Origin: Isoetes taiwanensis
Lineage: Eukaryota; Streptophyta; Lycopodiopsida; Isoetales; Isoetaceae
Assembly (NCBI GenBank): GCA_021234155.1
Contig: JAJEKV010000056.1
Span: 1,533,330-1,597,329 of the forward strand
Length of the DNA: 64,000 nucleotides
Direction of reading: 5' to 3'
Shown: positions 36,541 through 47,900 of the stretch, piece after piece
How the letters are laid out: each line of letters opens with the position of its first letter
Numbering within the stretch: position 1 is the first letter of the stretch
Translations under genes and position numbers: made by a program
The notes under the pieces: model-generated
Databases searched by the model: none
Seen by the model: the letters and a program-made list of their open reading frames with translations, nothing else
Told to the model about the DNA's origin: nothing

Positions 36541-37433
36541 ATACCTGGAGTTCCTGAGAGGGGAGGGCAGGAACAAGTTTGACACCATGCTGACATACCA
36601 AGAAGCTGCACTCTATTGCAACAGCACAGGGGTTTCAAACTTAGAACCAAGTTATACAATGTCAGATGCAACAACAATGAATCGTCATGGGCTAAGATTT
36701 ACTACAGGGAAGTTGTGCAGATGTACTGCTTGTTCGGTTTTTTATTCATGTACCACTTGTCATTGACAGATAGACAGCTCAGTAGGTACAGGAAATTATA
36801 CTACTCTCATAAGATGCTGGCTGATCTATATGGTACACTGCTCCTTCTGATGGCTAAAGAAGACATTCATCAGCTGCTCATGGAAAATGGATCTGAGTTT
36901 AACAGTTATAAGTTTGGGACTGACTCAGGCTTCTATTGGGTATACAATGCCATCTTTGACCAAGTCATGAAATCCCCATCAAATCCAGCTTAGCCATCAT
37001 TCCTCTTTCTCACTTCATACCTGTTCTGCATCTCCATAATATCGTGATAATTTCTTTTGCTCAGTAATTAATCTTGCTTTTGTCTAACTCTTTGCTCAAG
37101 CACTTAGAAAGCAATTTTGTCCTTGCAGGAATTAAGAATTCGAATGGCCTGGTGTGATGTTTCTTCTATGCTAAGTTATCATCTCCATCAAGTGGGGCAA
37201 AGCAGTACTTTGGACATTTCCTCATGGAAATTCTTCTACACTGATATTTTCTTGCAGTTGGTCTGCAACTATTTTATTTGAAAAACATTATGCAGCTTCT
37301 GTTCAAATCTTAATACTTTACTCTTAAGATGTAACTAGTGAGGATGTCTTTTCCCTCATTACATGCATATTTGTATGGTTTTTATTAATTAATGAAAAAA
37401 ACATCTCTTAACTTCAAAAAGGAAAAAAAAAAA
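36541..37433 (+). other. LINE 3' tail region
   Basis: After the zinc-finger segment an open stretch 36616-36993 (125 codons from its first Met, ending FDQVMKSPSNPA) has no homology I can name. It may be carried-along sequence or 3' UTR. The element then ends in an AT-rich tail with attaatgaaaaaaac and an A13 run at 37421-37433. Confidence 0.5.
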
Positions 37434-37962
37434 AATCTTCCTTCATTTGCTGCCTATTTGCTGGAAAAATAGTTATATCTATGTGACAGAATTGTGGAAG
37501 CAGGATGTGGCAGATTTTCCGTCAGGAAAAATCAAGCAAACTATTTGTTACATGCTTAGAATGAGCAAAATGCGTGTTTGACAACCTGGGTTTGCTAGTA
37601 GACAAGCTTTTGTTCTCGATTTGAGTGTTATAGCATATTTTGTTTGGGAAAGAGTATGAACAACAAGAGTAAGGCAAGCAGATTTAAAAAAAGAAGATAG
37701 CAATAGCCCAATATTTCAAGAGCCAGTACAATTTATCAAATTTGCAGCAGTGGAGACATATTCAGATCACAGTGCCATGCTCAGATCACAGTGCCATATT
37801 TGCATCAGCAGAAGGATTGGCATTAGAAAAGCATCACTGCTCTGCTCTCAAGTATTCATAAAATTAATTTGGTGAAGGTTTGTAGTCCTGAAACAAATGC
37901 CTTACAGCTCAATCGAAGTTATCCATACACAACATAGCAAATCACTGTGTTGTCATTTTAAC
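37434..37962. other. Intergenic spacer
   Basis: No coding signal on either strand. A short direct repeat, cagatcacagtgccat, occurs twice at 37763-37797. The minus strand would be expected to hold the last exons of the monooxygenase relic next door, but I see none. Confidence 0.55.
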
Positions 37963-38289
37963 CTGAGATCTGTTGAAGATGAAAGTTGGAAAGCAAGTTC
38001 ATCTCCATCTTCAAATGCAAGGTTGGTGCCTTGTCCAAGGGAAGGATGTATAGCATGCACAGCATCTAAGATGCAAGATTATTGATTACTTGCTTGATCC
38101 ATAATAAGACATCTATATCATGTAAGGGTGTATCTTTGTAGTTACAACAGTTCATACTTTGTGAGTACAAAGACTGCTATCAATCACTGCTCTCCATATT
38201 GTGCGCCCATTGTCATGAATAGATATGGGACCAAAGAGCTCGGCACGCACAACTGATCGTAATCCATCAGCACATATTATTAAAGGAGC
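37963..38289 (-). pseudogene. FAD-dependent monooxygenase relic, two exons
   Basis: Exon 1 (38289-38158, 132 nt, minus) follows a ttttttacag acceptor and reads APLIICADGLRSVVRAELFG...GRTIWRAVIDSSL, ending at a gtatga donor. This is the second FAD/NADPH-contact motif (G/A-DG-RS-VR) of zeaxanthin-epoxidase-like and salicylate-hydroxylase-like flavin monooxygenases. Exon 2 (38065-37963, 103 nt) reads DAVHAIHPSLGQGTNLAFED, the third FAD motif (GD-xH---P--GQG-N-A-ED), with a split Asp codon and a donor at gttaaa. In intact enzymes about 100 residues lie between these motifs, but only 92 nt lie between the exons, so at least one exon is lost. No N-terminal dinucleotide-binding exon is visible within 500 nt upstream. 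The specific substrate cannot be told. Confidence 0.75.
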
Positions 38290-38989
38290 CTGTAAAAAAT
38301 GTGTTAGCCATCATTTGCAGCTCATATAATATGTCTACTGTAAAATTGCAGAGTCGCCTAGGACTGACAGCCTGCCCCCATAACGTGTGAGATGTGAACA
38401 AGAGGCCATGAGTTTAGATATGTTTCAATAACATGGAACAAATTTGCAGTAGATCATTCGGAGCTGGTCCCCTTGATGAAATAAAGTAAAATGATGGCAG
38501 GACTCTTCATCAGATTGATGTTCCAAGAACCCAAAATCGGTGCTGAAAACTAGACAGTTCTAATGGAGCTGTCTCTATGCATGCCCTCCAATATAAGGAT
38601 TACAAAATATGTTGACCCCTTTACTTCTTTCATTAAACAAATATTGCATTTGCCTCCCAAAATGGTTGAAACAATGCCTATGAGTTGGCATAAATTTAGC
38701 CTTCTAAGATGCCTATAAGTTAGCATAAATTTTTAGCCTTCTAAATACATGTACAATCGTTTCCTCCAATGAACCTTATATCCTGATTAAGAATGGGGCC
38801 CCTTACTAGCTGCCTATAGTGGAGATTTTTTGTTTCAATTTATCATACATTGGCTCATCAGATATGGCCTGCTTGCAAAGCTCCCTTAGTTAGTAAAACA
38901 ACCTTAGTTAGTAATGCAGCATACCTCTGTAGACAAATTTTCATTTCCCTTTCTGAAGTGAGCTGTTGCTCTAGCAGAGTTCTGCATTT

Positions 38990-39460
38990 TCAAGCTGACA
39001 GTCAACCACCAGAGTCTAATAATTTGACAGATAACATTAATAAAGAGTTGGGTACTTGTTCTGCTCTGCAAGCTTCGTTTTTGAATGATAAGGTGCTTTC
39101 TCGTGACATACCAGGTGAATTGTTCTCAAACTGCTCTGATACCAACAGTTTGACAAGCTCAATTCCTAAGGAGCTCGGTTTAGTTGTTCTGCTTTGACAT
39201 ATTTAGTTCTCAGTTCTAATAACTTGACAGGCAGTATTTCTAAAAAGCTTGGTAATTGTTCTACTCTGGAATATTTACACCTCAGTTCGAGTAAATTTAC
39301 AGGCAGCATTCCTTTTAAAGACCTGTGTAATTGTTCACATCTTTCAGATCTACACCTCGGTTCCATTAACTTTACAAACTCCAGAATCTATTGTATTTGG
39401 ATCTGCATGAAAATGAATTGTTAGACATGATACCTATTGAGTTGGGAGATCCTATATCTA
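38990..39460 (+). pseudogene. LRR receptor-like protein relic
   Basis: Several 24-residue plant-type leucine-rich repeats can be read across frame changes: NNLTDNINKELGTCSALQ, NSLTSSIPKELG, YLVLSSNNLTGSISKKLGNC, YLHLSSSKFTGSIPFKDLCN, and LHENELLDMIPIELGD. This is the extracellular LxGxIPxELGNCSxLxxLxLSxN consensus of LRR receptor-like kinases. No kinase domain, transmembrane segment or signal peptide is present nearby, and stops or shifts occur near 39190 and 39390. Confidence 0.8.
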
Positions 39461-39560
39461 TCTCTCTTTGATAAACTACTACTGAATTATGCTCTTTTAT
39501 AAATGTTAAACTACTTTGATAAATTACTTTACTAAATTGTTTGCTGATCTTTTCTAATAG

Positions 39561-42500
39561 ATGGCTCGCAAGGGGACCAAAGGCATTCACTCGTATTTTA
39601 GTAGCAATGAAGGTACGCAGATTACTCCTACTTCATCTGCCTCCACGGCTAGCACAAGCCAGATACCAATGCAAGAAATCATAACTACCCAGACCAGTGA
39701 AAATTCTCTTAGCAAGGAAGATGATGGCCGCATTGGAAGAGGTGATGACGTTGAAGTGGATACAGAGGATCTTGTGGAAAAAGATAATAGTAAAAGAGGA
39801 AAAAAGAGACCCCGAAGCAATTGGGATGCTGGACAGAATTTTCTCCCTCAATGGGCAGAAATATACACTTGGATTGAGCCCATTCCAAATCCAGATGGTG
39901 GTCTACCAAAACGATGCCGATGTGTTTCTTATGCAGCTGAAAATAGATACAATTGAGAAACGTTGGAAAGTTGTATGAGAAAAAGGTAGAAAATGGGAAA
40001 AAGGTGAATGTTGTCACGTGGAAAAAGAAATGTAGACATAAAGACAATGAGATACTATATGAGTAGCACAGAGACTGAAAAACTAAACAAGGAGAATGCT
40101 GTTTCTATACGCCACATGTTCAGCAAAATCTTGGACAAGAATTTAAGTGCAAAATTTATACAATTGCAAACAGTTTATCATGTGTTGAAGTTGGGAAGGC
40201 CAATGACAGATTATCCGGAGTACAAGAGATTTCTCTCACTTCATGGCATTCCCAATTTTCCTGATTCACATTGGTCACGGAATAGTTTGCTAATGTAATT
40301 AATGAAGTTATGAAAGATGATCTGAAGGATATTATAAAAACATGTGATTATATTGCCATTGGATGAAGCAAGCGCTAAGGATCATAGTTCTTGGGTTTGT
40401 ATGATAGTTTATCATGTTAAAGACCATGTGAGACGTGCCAATTATGTTAATGTTATGAGGTTGCTACATGCCGCAAATGCTGAAAATATATTTGAAATTG
40501 TGAAGGAGAACTAAACTGCACACTTGGGGTTGTCCATGGTTGACATTGGACGAAAACTAGTTTGTGTTGGTGTGGATGGAGCGTCTGTTATGCAAGGGAA
40601 TAGGACTGGAATTTGTGTTAGAATTCAAACTGGAATGGCTCCTTATATGTTGGGAATACATTGTATGGCCCACCGCATGGATTTAGCGTTTGAAATTGTG
40701 GACAAATTCAAATGTGTAGAGAAGGTGGAAAAGTTGGTAGATAGCGCATATGCATTCTTCAGTCGGAGTTCAAAGAGGTTAGACATTTAGTAATTAGTGC
40801 ATTTATTGTTGATTATGATGTTTGGCTTAAAGTTATTTCTTGTTGTTTGGCTAATTTGATTGCTGATTTTCTGTTCTAATTCTATTTCTTGTCGCAGGTA
40901 TAGACTATTCAGAGAAATGTCTGTAGGCTTGACTAAAGGAAGTAAGATGCTGAAGAATGTAAGCATTCGATGGATATCATTATGCTATCCAGCTCAACGG
41001 CTTCTCAATGAATATCCAGCACTTGTGGCACTTATGGACAAGCTATGTGTTAATAATTCTAAAGAAACAGAGAAGGCATTGGAACTTCTCACCTCACTTA
41101 CTGATATTGAGACTTTGCTAACACTAGCAGGTTGTGCATGTTTAATGCAATAACATGACTATAATTTGCTATACTTGTAGGTATGTTGCCAATGCTCAAA
41201 CAAATGAATATGCTAGTGAAGATGGCAGAAAAACGAACAATATACATTGTCGAGTATAATACAGCTCGAAAGAATATATGCCAAGCCTTGGATGGATTGT
41301 ATACAATCAGCCCTGAAGTGCCCTATGACAGGGAAAATTTTCAGTTATGGTACAAGCTTATTGATATTGTGTAACGGACCTGGCCACCTAAGGGTTCAGT
41401 ATACGCATTTGTGTATGGTACATATATGAGTTGTATATGTACTTGTGGCATCCATGCAGCATGAGCTCATGTAAACAAAGGGTTTACAAAAAGGCAATGT
41501 TGGAAAGAGGGCTTTTGGCAAACGTGGCTTTTTGCAAGAGAAGGAGCATGAAGGCAGAGAAGGATCGCGCTCCGAGAATTGCAGGATCAAGTGAGGATGC
41601 CAGAGCTTGAAGAGACTGCATCAAATCTTTTTCTCAGGTGGGGTTTTGCTTTTGATCAATTGAGGTGTGCTATGAGCTGCCATGATTAGTCTGCACATGA
41701 TTTTTGCATGCAAATATGATAGATTATGAATTTGTTGGAGACTCATAAGGCTAGAGAAGAAAATCAATGATTGGAAACATCCCTGTAAGGCTGATTTTAA
41801 GTCAAGAATGGCTGAATATTACATGAAGAGCACCGATTCAGCATGGAAACTTTAAAAAAGGCGTAATTAGATTGGATCCGGCGCACCGAGCTCTCCAACG
41901 CCATTTTGTGTTCATGTTATGTTTTTGTCATTTTGGTTTTGTGCTTTATTTTGTTGGTCTTGTATTTGCTGCCTTTCTCAATTTATTTGCATGTCCTAGT
42001 ATGAAGCTAAGTCCTCATAGATGGAATTGGGTTGCATTCGAGCTTAGCAGCAGAGGAGATCGGAGCATGAAGCATAATAGTAAGAATATGCATTGTTTGA
42101 TAATTGTCTAACTATGGTAAAATTCTAAGGTTTGGGATAAAGTATCTTTCTTAGCTCATGGAGATGGGGCTAATGCTGAGAAGTAGTCTAGCACAGATGT
42201 AGAGCGTCAACGACCCCTCGGCATCAAGGATTTTAGCATCAAGTTCGCATGTGGATCTTGAAATAGGAATAAGCGGTCATCTGACATCAAGGATTATTGA
42301 GATTGAGACGGGTCCACATTGGTACAAGGAGAGCCATGTGAAGCTTGGGGGTTTCTGAATGTGACTATAGCATGAAGTACGACTAGTCCGAAAAGCGAAT
42401 GTTGTAAGTTTTCAAGTTGTTGCATTGTATTTTATCAAGAGCATCATAGCTAATGGATTCAAAGTATAAACGTTACGGAACGTTGTATTCCTCATGGGAA

Positions 42501-44138
42501 GATGGTTTCGAGGTAAGTTTTGCATTATAGAAGATGTTAGTATCTTTCCTTGATCAGTAACGTATATAGGTATTGAAGCTACATCAATGACAGTCAGGCT
42601 CGTAACTTCCTCCACATGTTTGTATTGTGATCATGATCTTCACCAATGAGTTAGCTACTTCGGCATGGTTAGGTTGTATGGGCAACCTCGACAAGGGCTA
42701 AGAGTATGATCTAGGCACATGTTTAATAAATATTGTAATGAACTTCACATGTCATGGTCTTTGCATTGCTCTCTTGTTGTGTCTTGGTATTTGATTATGT
42801 CTATTGGAACCTCCGGGGTCGGGCTTCTAGGTTCGGTGGCCTAGGTTGCTCCGGCATGCTCATGTTCATCTGTGATTCTCTGTGGTTCTTGTGCTCTGTG
42901 ACACCGGGCATAGTTCTCCTGGCAGGGATGCTATGTCACCTCTGTGACTCCATGGTAAGAGGTCCTCGGCGGGACGTGGGGGCTGGGAAGGGTATGCGAT
43001 CTGAGGTTCACCCCACCAACTCCACCAACGGGGCTCGGAATGTGAGTGGCGGGCATTTTCTCGCTAATCGTGGCCCTGCATGTAGGTCGGTTGAGCTTCC
43101 CATTGTCCGGAGCTATGTGTCATGATGGTTTGGTATTTTTTACTATGTCTTTGCTTCTGATGTTCATGTTGATATTTCCTTGGATTATGTTGTCATTGTC
43201 TTAGCACTGTACTCACGTACGATTTTCCGTCTGTGTTTATGCTTATCCGAGATTTCCCGAGTATTCCATGCATGCAGTGGCAGCCAGGGATCCCCACTTA
43301 GTCACGAGGACTAACCCCAGTGAATGCATGTGCAGTGAGTAAGCAAGGGATGGCAGCAGTGCAGCTGAGGATCGTGGTTGAGCGAAGCTCCTGGGATGAA
43401 TTGTTCACAATTAGCTGTTATATTTGTTGAGAATATGGATTCTTTGGATGTTAATATTATCTGATTATATTGAGATCATAAGTATTTTGCTTATTGAGTT
43501 TTGAGCATGTCATTTCAACTGTGCAAGAGGAAGATTCAATTCTTCACCATATCCAATTGTTTGTCACACCAACCTAGAATTAGCACAATATTGACAAGAT
43601 CCCGAGTTGCCTAGAGGGTCAACTCGGCAGGCTCGTCACATATTGAAGGCACAAATTCAAAAAGTTTCCTTGCTTATGATTCAAAAGATACTGTTTGCGT
43701 GAAGGTACACTCTCGATTAGTGCAGGTATGACCATCGTAATCTTCTATAACATGGATTTACGTTCAATTTGATTGCTGATTTTTCTTATATTGTAGATGT
43801 ATTTTAGAAAGAACAGAGTGCCTGGTCGTCTTCCAGGTAGAGTTCCCACAACCAGGAATGCTTTCAATGATACAATTGTATTGGTGAGACAAAACCTTGC
43901 CGAAGTTGCAAAGGCTTTATCAGCTGAAATCCAACAGCGTTTTCCAAGGGAAGAGTTGTTAGATGTTATGTCCATTGTATATCCACAATTTTGGTTATGC
44001 AACAAGCCTGTGGAGAAGGTTCAAAGTGAGTTCAAACGCAGTTTGTCTATTCTCATTGAACATTTTGCGCATGCTTCTACACTTGAAGGAGGATGTGCCA
44101 AAAATGTGAACTTCTCTAAAAACCTATCTGAATTTTGA
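39561..44138 (+). pseudogene. hAT-like transposase gene, split by a solo LTR
   Basis: Starts MARKGTKGIHSYFSSNEG at 39561, right after an acceptor-like ttctaatag. A Ser/Thr-rich then basic region leads to a cysteine cluster (KRCRC) of a BED or TTF-type finger near 39910, where the frame is lost. Later exons: 40524-40785 has VGVDGASVMQGNRTGI and IHCMAHRMDLAFEIVDKF, a hallmark of ZNF862/DUF4371-like hAT transposases. Exon 40898-41130 has NVSIRWISLCYPAQRLLNEY. Exon 41181-41369 is followed by the solo LTR; coding resumes at 43646 (KSFLAYDSKDTVCVKVHSR) to a donor at 43725. The last exon, 43799-44138, has FPREELLDVMSIVYPQFW, the hAT dimerisation end. Splice junctions keep phase, but N-terminal frame breaks and the LTR make it a pseudogene as read. 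Confidence 0.75.
41370..43640 (+). repeat. Solo LTR, 2271 bp, with target duplication TATTG
   Basis: Begins TGTAACGGACC and ends GGCTCGTCACA, i.e. TGT...ACA termini. TATTG lies immediately before (41365-41369) and immediately after (43641-43645). Its length, lack of coding and lack of internal element sequence fit a solo LTR left by recombination. Removing it plus one TATTG restores the transposase reading across the site. A second copy of the same LTR starts at 49128. It contains a dense region 43000-43120 shared with 51200-51320. Confidence 0.93.
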
Positions 44139-46045
44139 TTTATTGTTATCATAAACTTGACATTTTGGGAATAACGAAAACAACAGTTATGTTATGCTAT
44201 GTTTTGATTGTTTGATTCAAACTATATCTATATGTTCGTTTATGTTCTATTGGTGGTTTGCTAAAAAAAATGCACATTCAATAACTATACACATTTAACA
44301 AAAAAGACCTAGTAAATTTAGAAAGAATGTTGTTATATTTACTGTTCTTTAGTATAATTGAATCGCCAATGCTTTGAAAATTAATTTATTGAGTAATACA
44401 ATAAATTCGCCTTTGCTAATATAAAAAAATCGAGAAATAAAAAATTATCGCTTTTTAAAATTATGACATTTCTACATTTATCGCCTTCATTTCTATAATC
44501 CTCAAAATTTTTGAATGTGATAAAGTCATCACTGTGTCCAACGTTATTTTTCGTTTCTTGTTGGAGTCGCTGAATGACGTTTCCTGCAGGTGAGAAATTG
44601 CATTTCAAAGCAGCCAGAGTTTGTTTATCTATTTCTTTGTTCTCCTTCAGCTAGAAATAATGCAAAGCAGCATTCAGGTGGAGAGATTCCTTGAAAGAAA
44701 CAATCTACAAAGGAAGGTTCTTCGTTCTATTAGATTGCAGCAGGGTCCTTTTGGTACGGCGAAGCCCTTCTCTAGTGAAGCTGCTTCAACCAAGCTTCAT
44801 AGCCCCATCGCAGTATCCGCAAATGATGGGGCAATGGCTGACAGAGAAGGGCAGCGATTACTCTAGATTATTCTAGAGTGTTATGCAGAGATTATCGTAG
44901 TGTGTTACAGGATCATAAATTTAGAGCCAAAGGAACGTTATTAGCTAGTAACGGCTGGAAAATCAATGATTACCTGAGAACCAAGGCGTTAAGGATACGT
45001 AAACCACTAGTAGGGCTAAATTTCTGGTAATTACCGTGTAACTGTAATCTTACAGGTAAGGTGTAAGTTTCATACAGGTAATCTTGGTTCTTGATCTTCA
45101 GACGACGCCGCCATAGCACCGCTAAACATTCTCTTTTGCCAGTGCTCTGCTCGGCTCTGCTCTGCTATTTGGCTGTCTCTGTTCTGCTCAGCTATTCTGC
45201 TCGGCGATTCTGCTCTGCGAAGACAAGAATGAGCTCCTAACCCTATTCTCTAGCGCGGCCATAGCCATAGCCGTTCTCGAAGCTTAGCCATAGCGGGATC
45301 TGTCAAACCCATAGTCGGACCTGTCAAAGCTTAGCTCAAAGCCGGATCTGTCAAAAATTATTCTAGAACAGAACCAAAAGCAGAAGCAACGGAATAATGG
45401 GCTTGCTAAATGAAAGTATCTGTGAAGCACACAACCGGATATGAAGAAACCACGTGGAAAAAGGGCTAAAAGCCTCTGTTATAAGCTTTACAGAAGCGCT
45501 TTCGGCAAATCTACGAAGAACTGATGAAGAAACCACTGATTTTAGAACAGAGAAGGGGGAACAGAGAAGCAGGAACAAAATTTAGCCCTACTGTGTCCAC
45601 ATGCGGTAACCCATGGGCAGTCGAGGGTTTCCGGCAGGAAACTGGCGCCTGCCGGTTTCCCACTGGAAACCCTCTCCTACCCGTGGGTTCCCTAGTACAT
45701 ATAAAGAAGTGGCAACGTGTTATTTTGTAATGTTTGTTACGCGTCAAAAGTTTATAATATTAAGAAAAATGGGTGCCTACGTGTTTGTGTATTGAGTTGA
45801 GATGGGCAAGACCAATATAACAAACATTTCCAATTCTACGTTGGCAGTCAGGTTTAGAAACATGTCATTAACACCACACCGCTAATAGGATATAGAGAAG
45901 GAATGAATATTGTGGATTCAGATTGAAATATAACAAACATTTCTATGTTCTACGTTGGCGGTCAAGTTTAGAAATGTAAGGTGCCGCGTGGAAAGACGAA
46001 TAAATTCCTCCGCCATAGCCATTTTCCTTTGAAGCTTAGAGCGCC
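44139..46045. other. Intergenic; short GC repeats and a large hairpin
   Basis: 44139-44600 is AT-rich. The 81-codon frame at 44621-44866 is not one I recognise. 45150-45230 is built from ctgctcggctctgctctgct-like short repeats. 45290-45355 repeats a gcc/gtcggacctgtcaaa phrase three times. The hairpin at 45608-45689 is listed separately. The last few hundred bases are the presumed promoter and leader of the DOG1-domain gene, where I see no certain TATA box. Confidence 0.55.
45608..45689. repeat. Multi-stem hairpin
   Basis: Three nested complementary pairs: aacccatggg (45608) with cccgtgggtt (45680), one wobble; gagggtttcc (45623) with ggaaaccctc (45665), perfect; ggcagg (45633) with cctgcc (45648), perfect. 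Extra ggaaac / gtttcc pairs allow alternative folds. It lies about 360 bp upstream of the DOG1-domain gene. Confidence 0.75.
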
Positions 46046-46801
46046 ATGGTTTTCATCAAAGCTCCAGATGACAAAAGCTATGCAGATTTTGTTTCAGAAT
46101 GGATTGACGCTTTACACAGCCATACCAAATGCCTGAAGAATGCCTTGGACGGAAATATGAGCGAGAAAGAGCTAGATGCGCTTGTAAAAGAACTGCAGGG
46201 GCATTACGAGCAGTATTATAGGGCAAAGAAATTTGCGGTGAGGCAGGACGTTCTGCGGATGATGTCGCCGGATTGGGAGACGGATCTTGAAAAATCTTTA
46301 ATGTGGATAGGCGGATTTAGACCTAGTTTAATATTTCATATGCTTTATGCGCAGGCAGGGCAGCAGCTGGAGGCCGAGCTCGCAGAAATTTTAGAAGGCA
46401 TCGATACTCCGTCGCTGGCCGCCCTCTCTTCCGCGCAAATGGTAAGAATCAATGAGCTCCAAATTAGGGTTAATGAGGAGGAAAAAAATTTAGGGCGCAG
46501 AATGGACCAGATCCAGGACGGCATGGTTAATGAGCCCTTTCTCAGCCTTGCAAAACTTCAGGCCGAAGATGAAGCTCAAGATTTGCCTATGATCGATGCT
46601 GTTGATCATATGCTTAAACAAATGGAAGAGATTGTTGTTGATGCTGACAAGTTGAGAAAATATGCCCTCTTTGAAATCATCTCCATTCTCTCTACTTATC
46701 AAGCTGCTCAGTTTCTGGTTGCTGCTGCTCAGATTCAGATTGCTCTTCGAGAAGTTGGGGAACGAAAAATGGCTCAAAAACTAGAGCACAAAAATGCGTG
46801 A
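46046..46801 (+). CDS. DOG1-domain protein (TGA-factor-like seed dormancy family)
   Basis: Intronless 251-codon frame, with an ATG in good context (gcgccATGG) and TGA at 46801. The N-terminal half carries the DOG1 domain: FVSEWIDALHSHTK (about residues 14-27), a helical Glu-rich stretch, LVKELQGHYEQYYRAKKFAV (about 48-67), and W--GGFRPS at LMWIGGFRPSLIFHML (about 90-105), the most diagnostic piece. The C-terminal half is helical with repeated Leu/Ala and ends QIALREVGERKMAQKLEHK. In Arabidopsis this family includes DOG1 and related proteins acting in seed dormancy through PP2C and haem binding, and the same domain forms the C-terminal part of TGA bZIP factors. There is no bZIP region here, so it is a stand-alone DOG1-type protein. 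The specific role is unknown. It is the cleanest host gene in the window. Confidence 0.9.
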   Translation: MVFIKAPDDKSYADFVSEWIDALHSHTKCLKNALDGNMSEKELDALVKELQGHYEQYYRAKKFAVRQDVLRMMSPDWETDLEKSLMWIGGFRPSLIFHMLYAQAGQQLEAELAEILEGIDTPSLAALSSAQMVRINELQIRVNEEEKNLGRRMDQIQDGMVNEPFLSLAKLQAEDEAQDLPMIDAVDHMLKQMEEIVVDADKLRKYALFEIISILSTYQAAQFLVAAAQIQIALREVGERKMAQKLEHKNA

Positions 46802-47770
46802 TTTACCTTGTTTATGAGAATTTCACCAGATTTTTGCGGAAGATAGCTTCGAATTATCTGATCGAATGTATAGCATTTAGTTATAAATGCTATTTTGAGA
46901 GTTTGGATATGGATTCATGTACAGTTTCACGCGGTTTCCATAAGAACTTCTGAAATAGTAACTAGATTATATTATTTTATTCTTCTACTATTCTGCCAAA
47001 GAGAGGTTAACGCTGTCGTGTTTGATTTGATGCTACTCTATAAGAATATTCTGAAAACAAAACTATTGTTGTTTCAAGCTTTGTTTGAATTGTTGGTGTT
47101 TTGTGTGTGGTTTCCTTATTGGTACCATTGGGCAACGTCGATTGCAAGGTGGTTTTAACAAGCACATTCGACTACCATCTAGAGTGGCCTCTAGCATGGT
47201 AGATTTGACAATAGAAAGTATCTCAAAATCCTTGTTATGAGAAATCCTTCCTATCTTCAAATAAAGAGCTTCCACTTCAAATCTTTAGCAGGCTTGCCTA
47301 ACCCCTCATACAACAATTTTAACAATCCTAGCCTGTCCACATGTCAGTGGAAATGAATATTATCCATTGATTTTTCATTTTCCTAATCGGAGGCCTAGGA
47401 AAATTAGACGATGGACGATGCCCTTCCGCCAAAGTATGCGATGGTACCTACAAGTCGATTCTCCCCCTCATTGTTTCAACACATCACCAGAAGGGACTCT
47501 CTTCCCTTAAGCCTCAAAACGAGTTTTCATCGAATGAAACCAAAGCACAATGCTTAAAAGATGTAAAGGCTTTCTGCCGTAAAATCTTAAATTTTAAATC
47601 TATTTTGTTACCGTGTTGTGTCTAGAACAAGGGATTTGGGATGTGGCCAGCCTCTTTTGCCATCTTTATTTTGTTCTTTCCAGGACTTTCTGAGGTGAGG
47701 TATCTCACCATTCATGTTTGTAGTTGAAGTCAGTTTGATAGTTTAGAAGCTTACATTGAGGAGAAGAAAT
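46802..47770. other. 3' flank of the DOG1-domain gene, nothing else seen
   Basis: AT-rich sequence; the first 100-200 bases are probably 3' UTR. No repeat shared with the rest of the window and no credible frame on either strand. Confidence 0.55.
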
Positions 47771-47784
47771 ATACATATTTGCAG

Positions 47785-47900
47785 AAGATGAAACACTGTT
47801 GTGCTCATGGAACCTGAGGCATTTCAGCGACTTGAAGTACCTAATAATCTGTTTGGTAATGGCGTTGAGTATTTGATTATGGACAAGTTTCTGTTAACCC
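47785..47900 (+). pseudogene. Possible elongation factor P-like exon relic
   Basis: After a tatttgcag acceptor the sequence reads VVLMEPEAFQRLEVPNNLFG then NGVEYL. Bacterial-type EF-P, including the plastid form, has a similar run in its second OB domain (M-PE-F--LEVP--L-G----YL). The frame just after the acceptor is off by one relative to this run, and the text after YL no longer fits the family. It is a single short match, so it could be chance. Confidence 0.35.

Larger units (their letters stand above)
28950..37433 (+). mobile_element. Long plant LINE (L1 clade), frame-broken
   Basis: ORF1 from 29095, ORF2 from 33102, and a 3' end with A-runs finishing at 37433 (gg followed by 13 A). Its 5' end is not sharply defined. 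It carries an internal minus-strand poly(A) insertion (30129-30703) and perhaps other inserts around 31020-32100. The first ~3.7 kb belongs to the duplicated block. Confidence 0.8.

Noticed and set aside
36616-36993. 125-codon frame after the LINE ORF2 as a separate host gene
   Set aside because: It lies inside the LINE before its poly(A) tail and matches no family I know.
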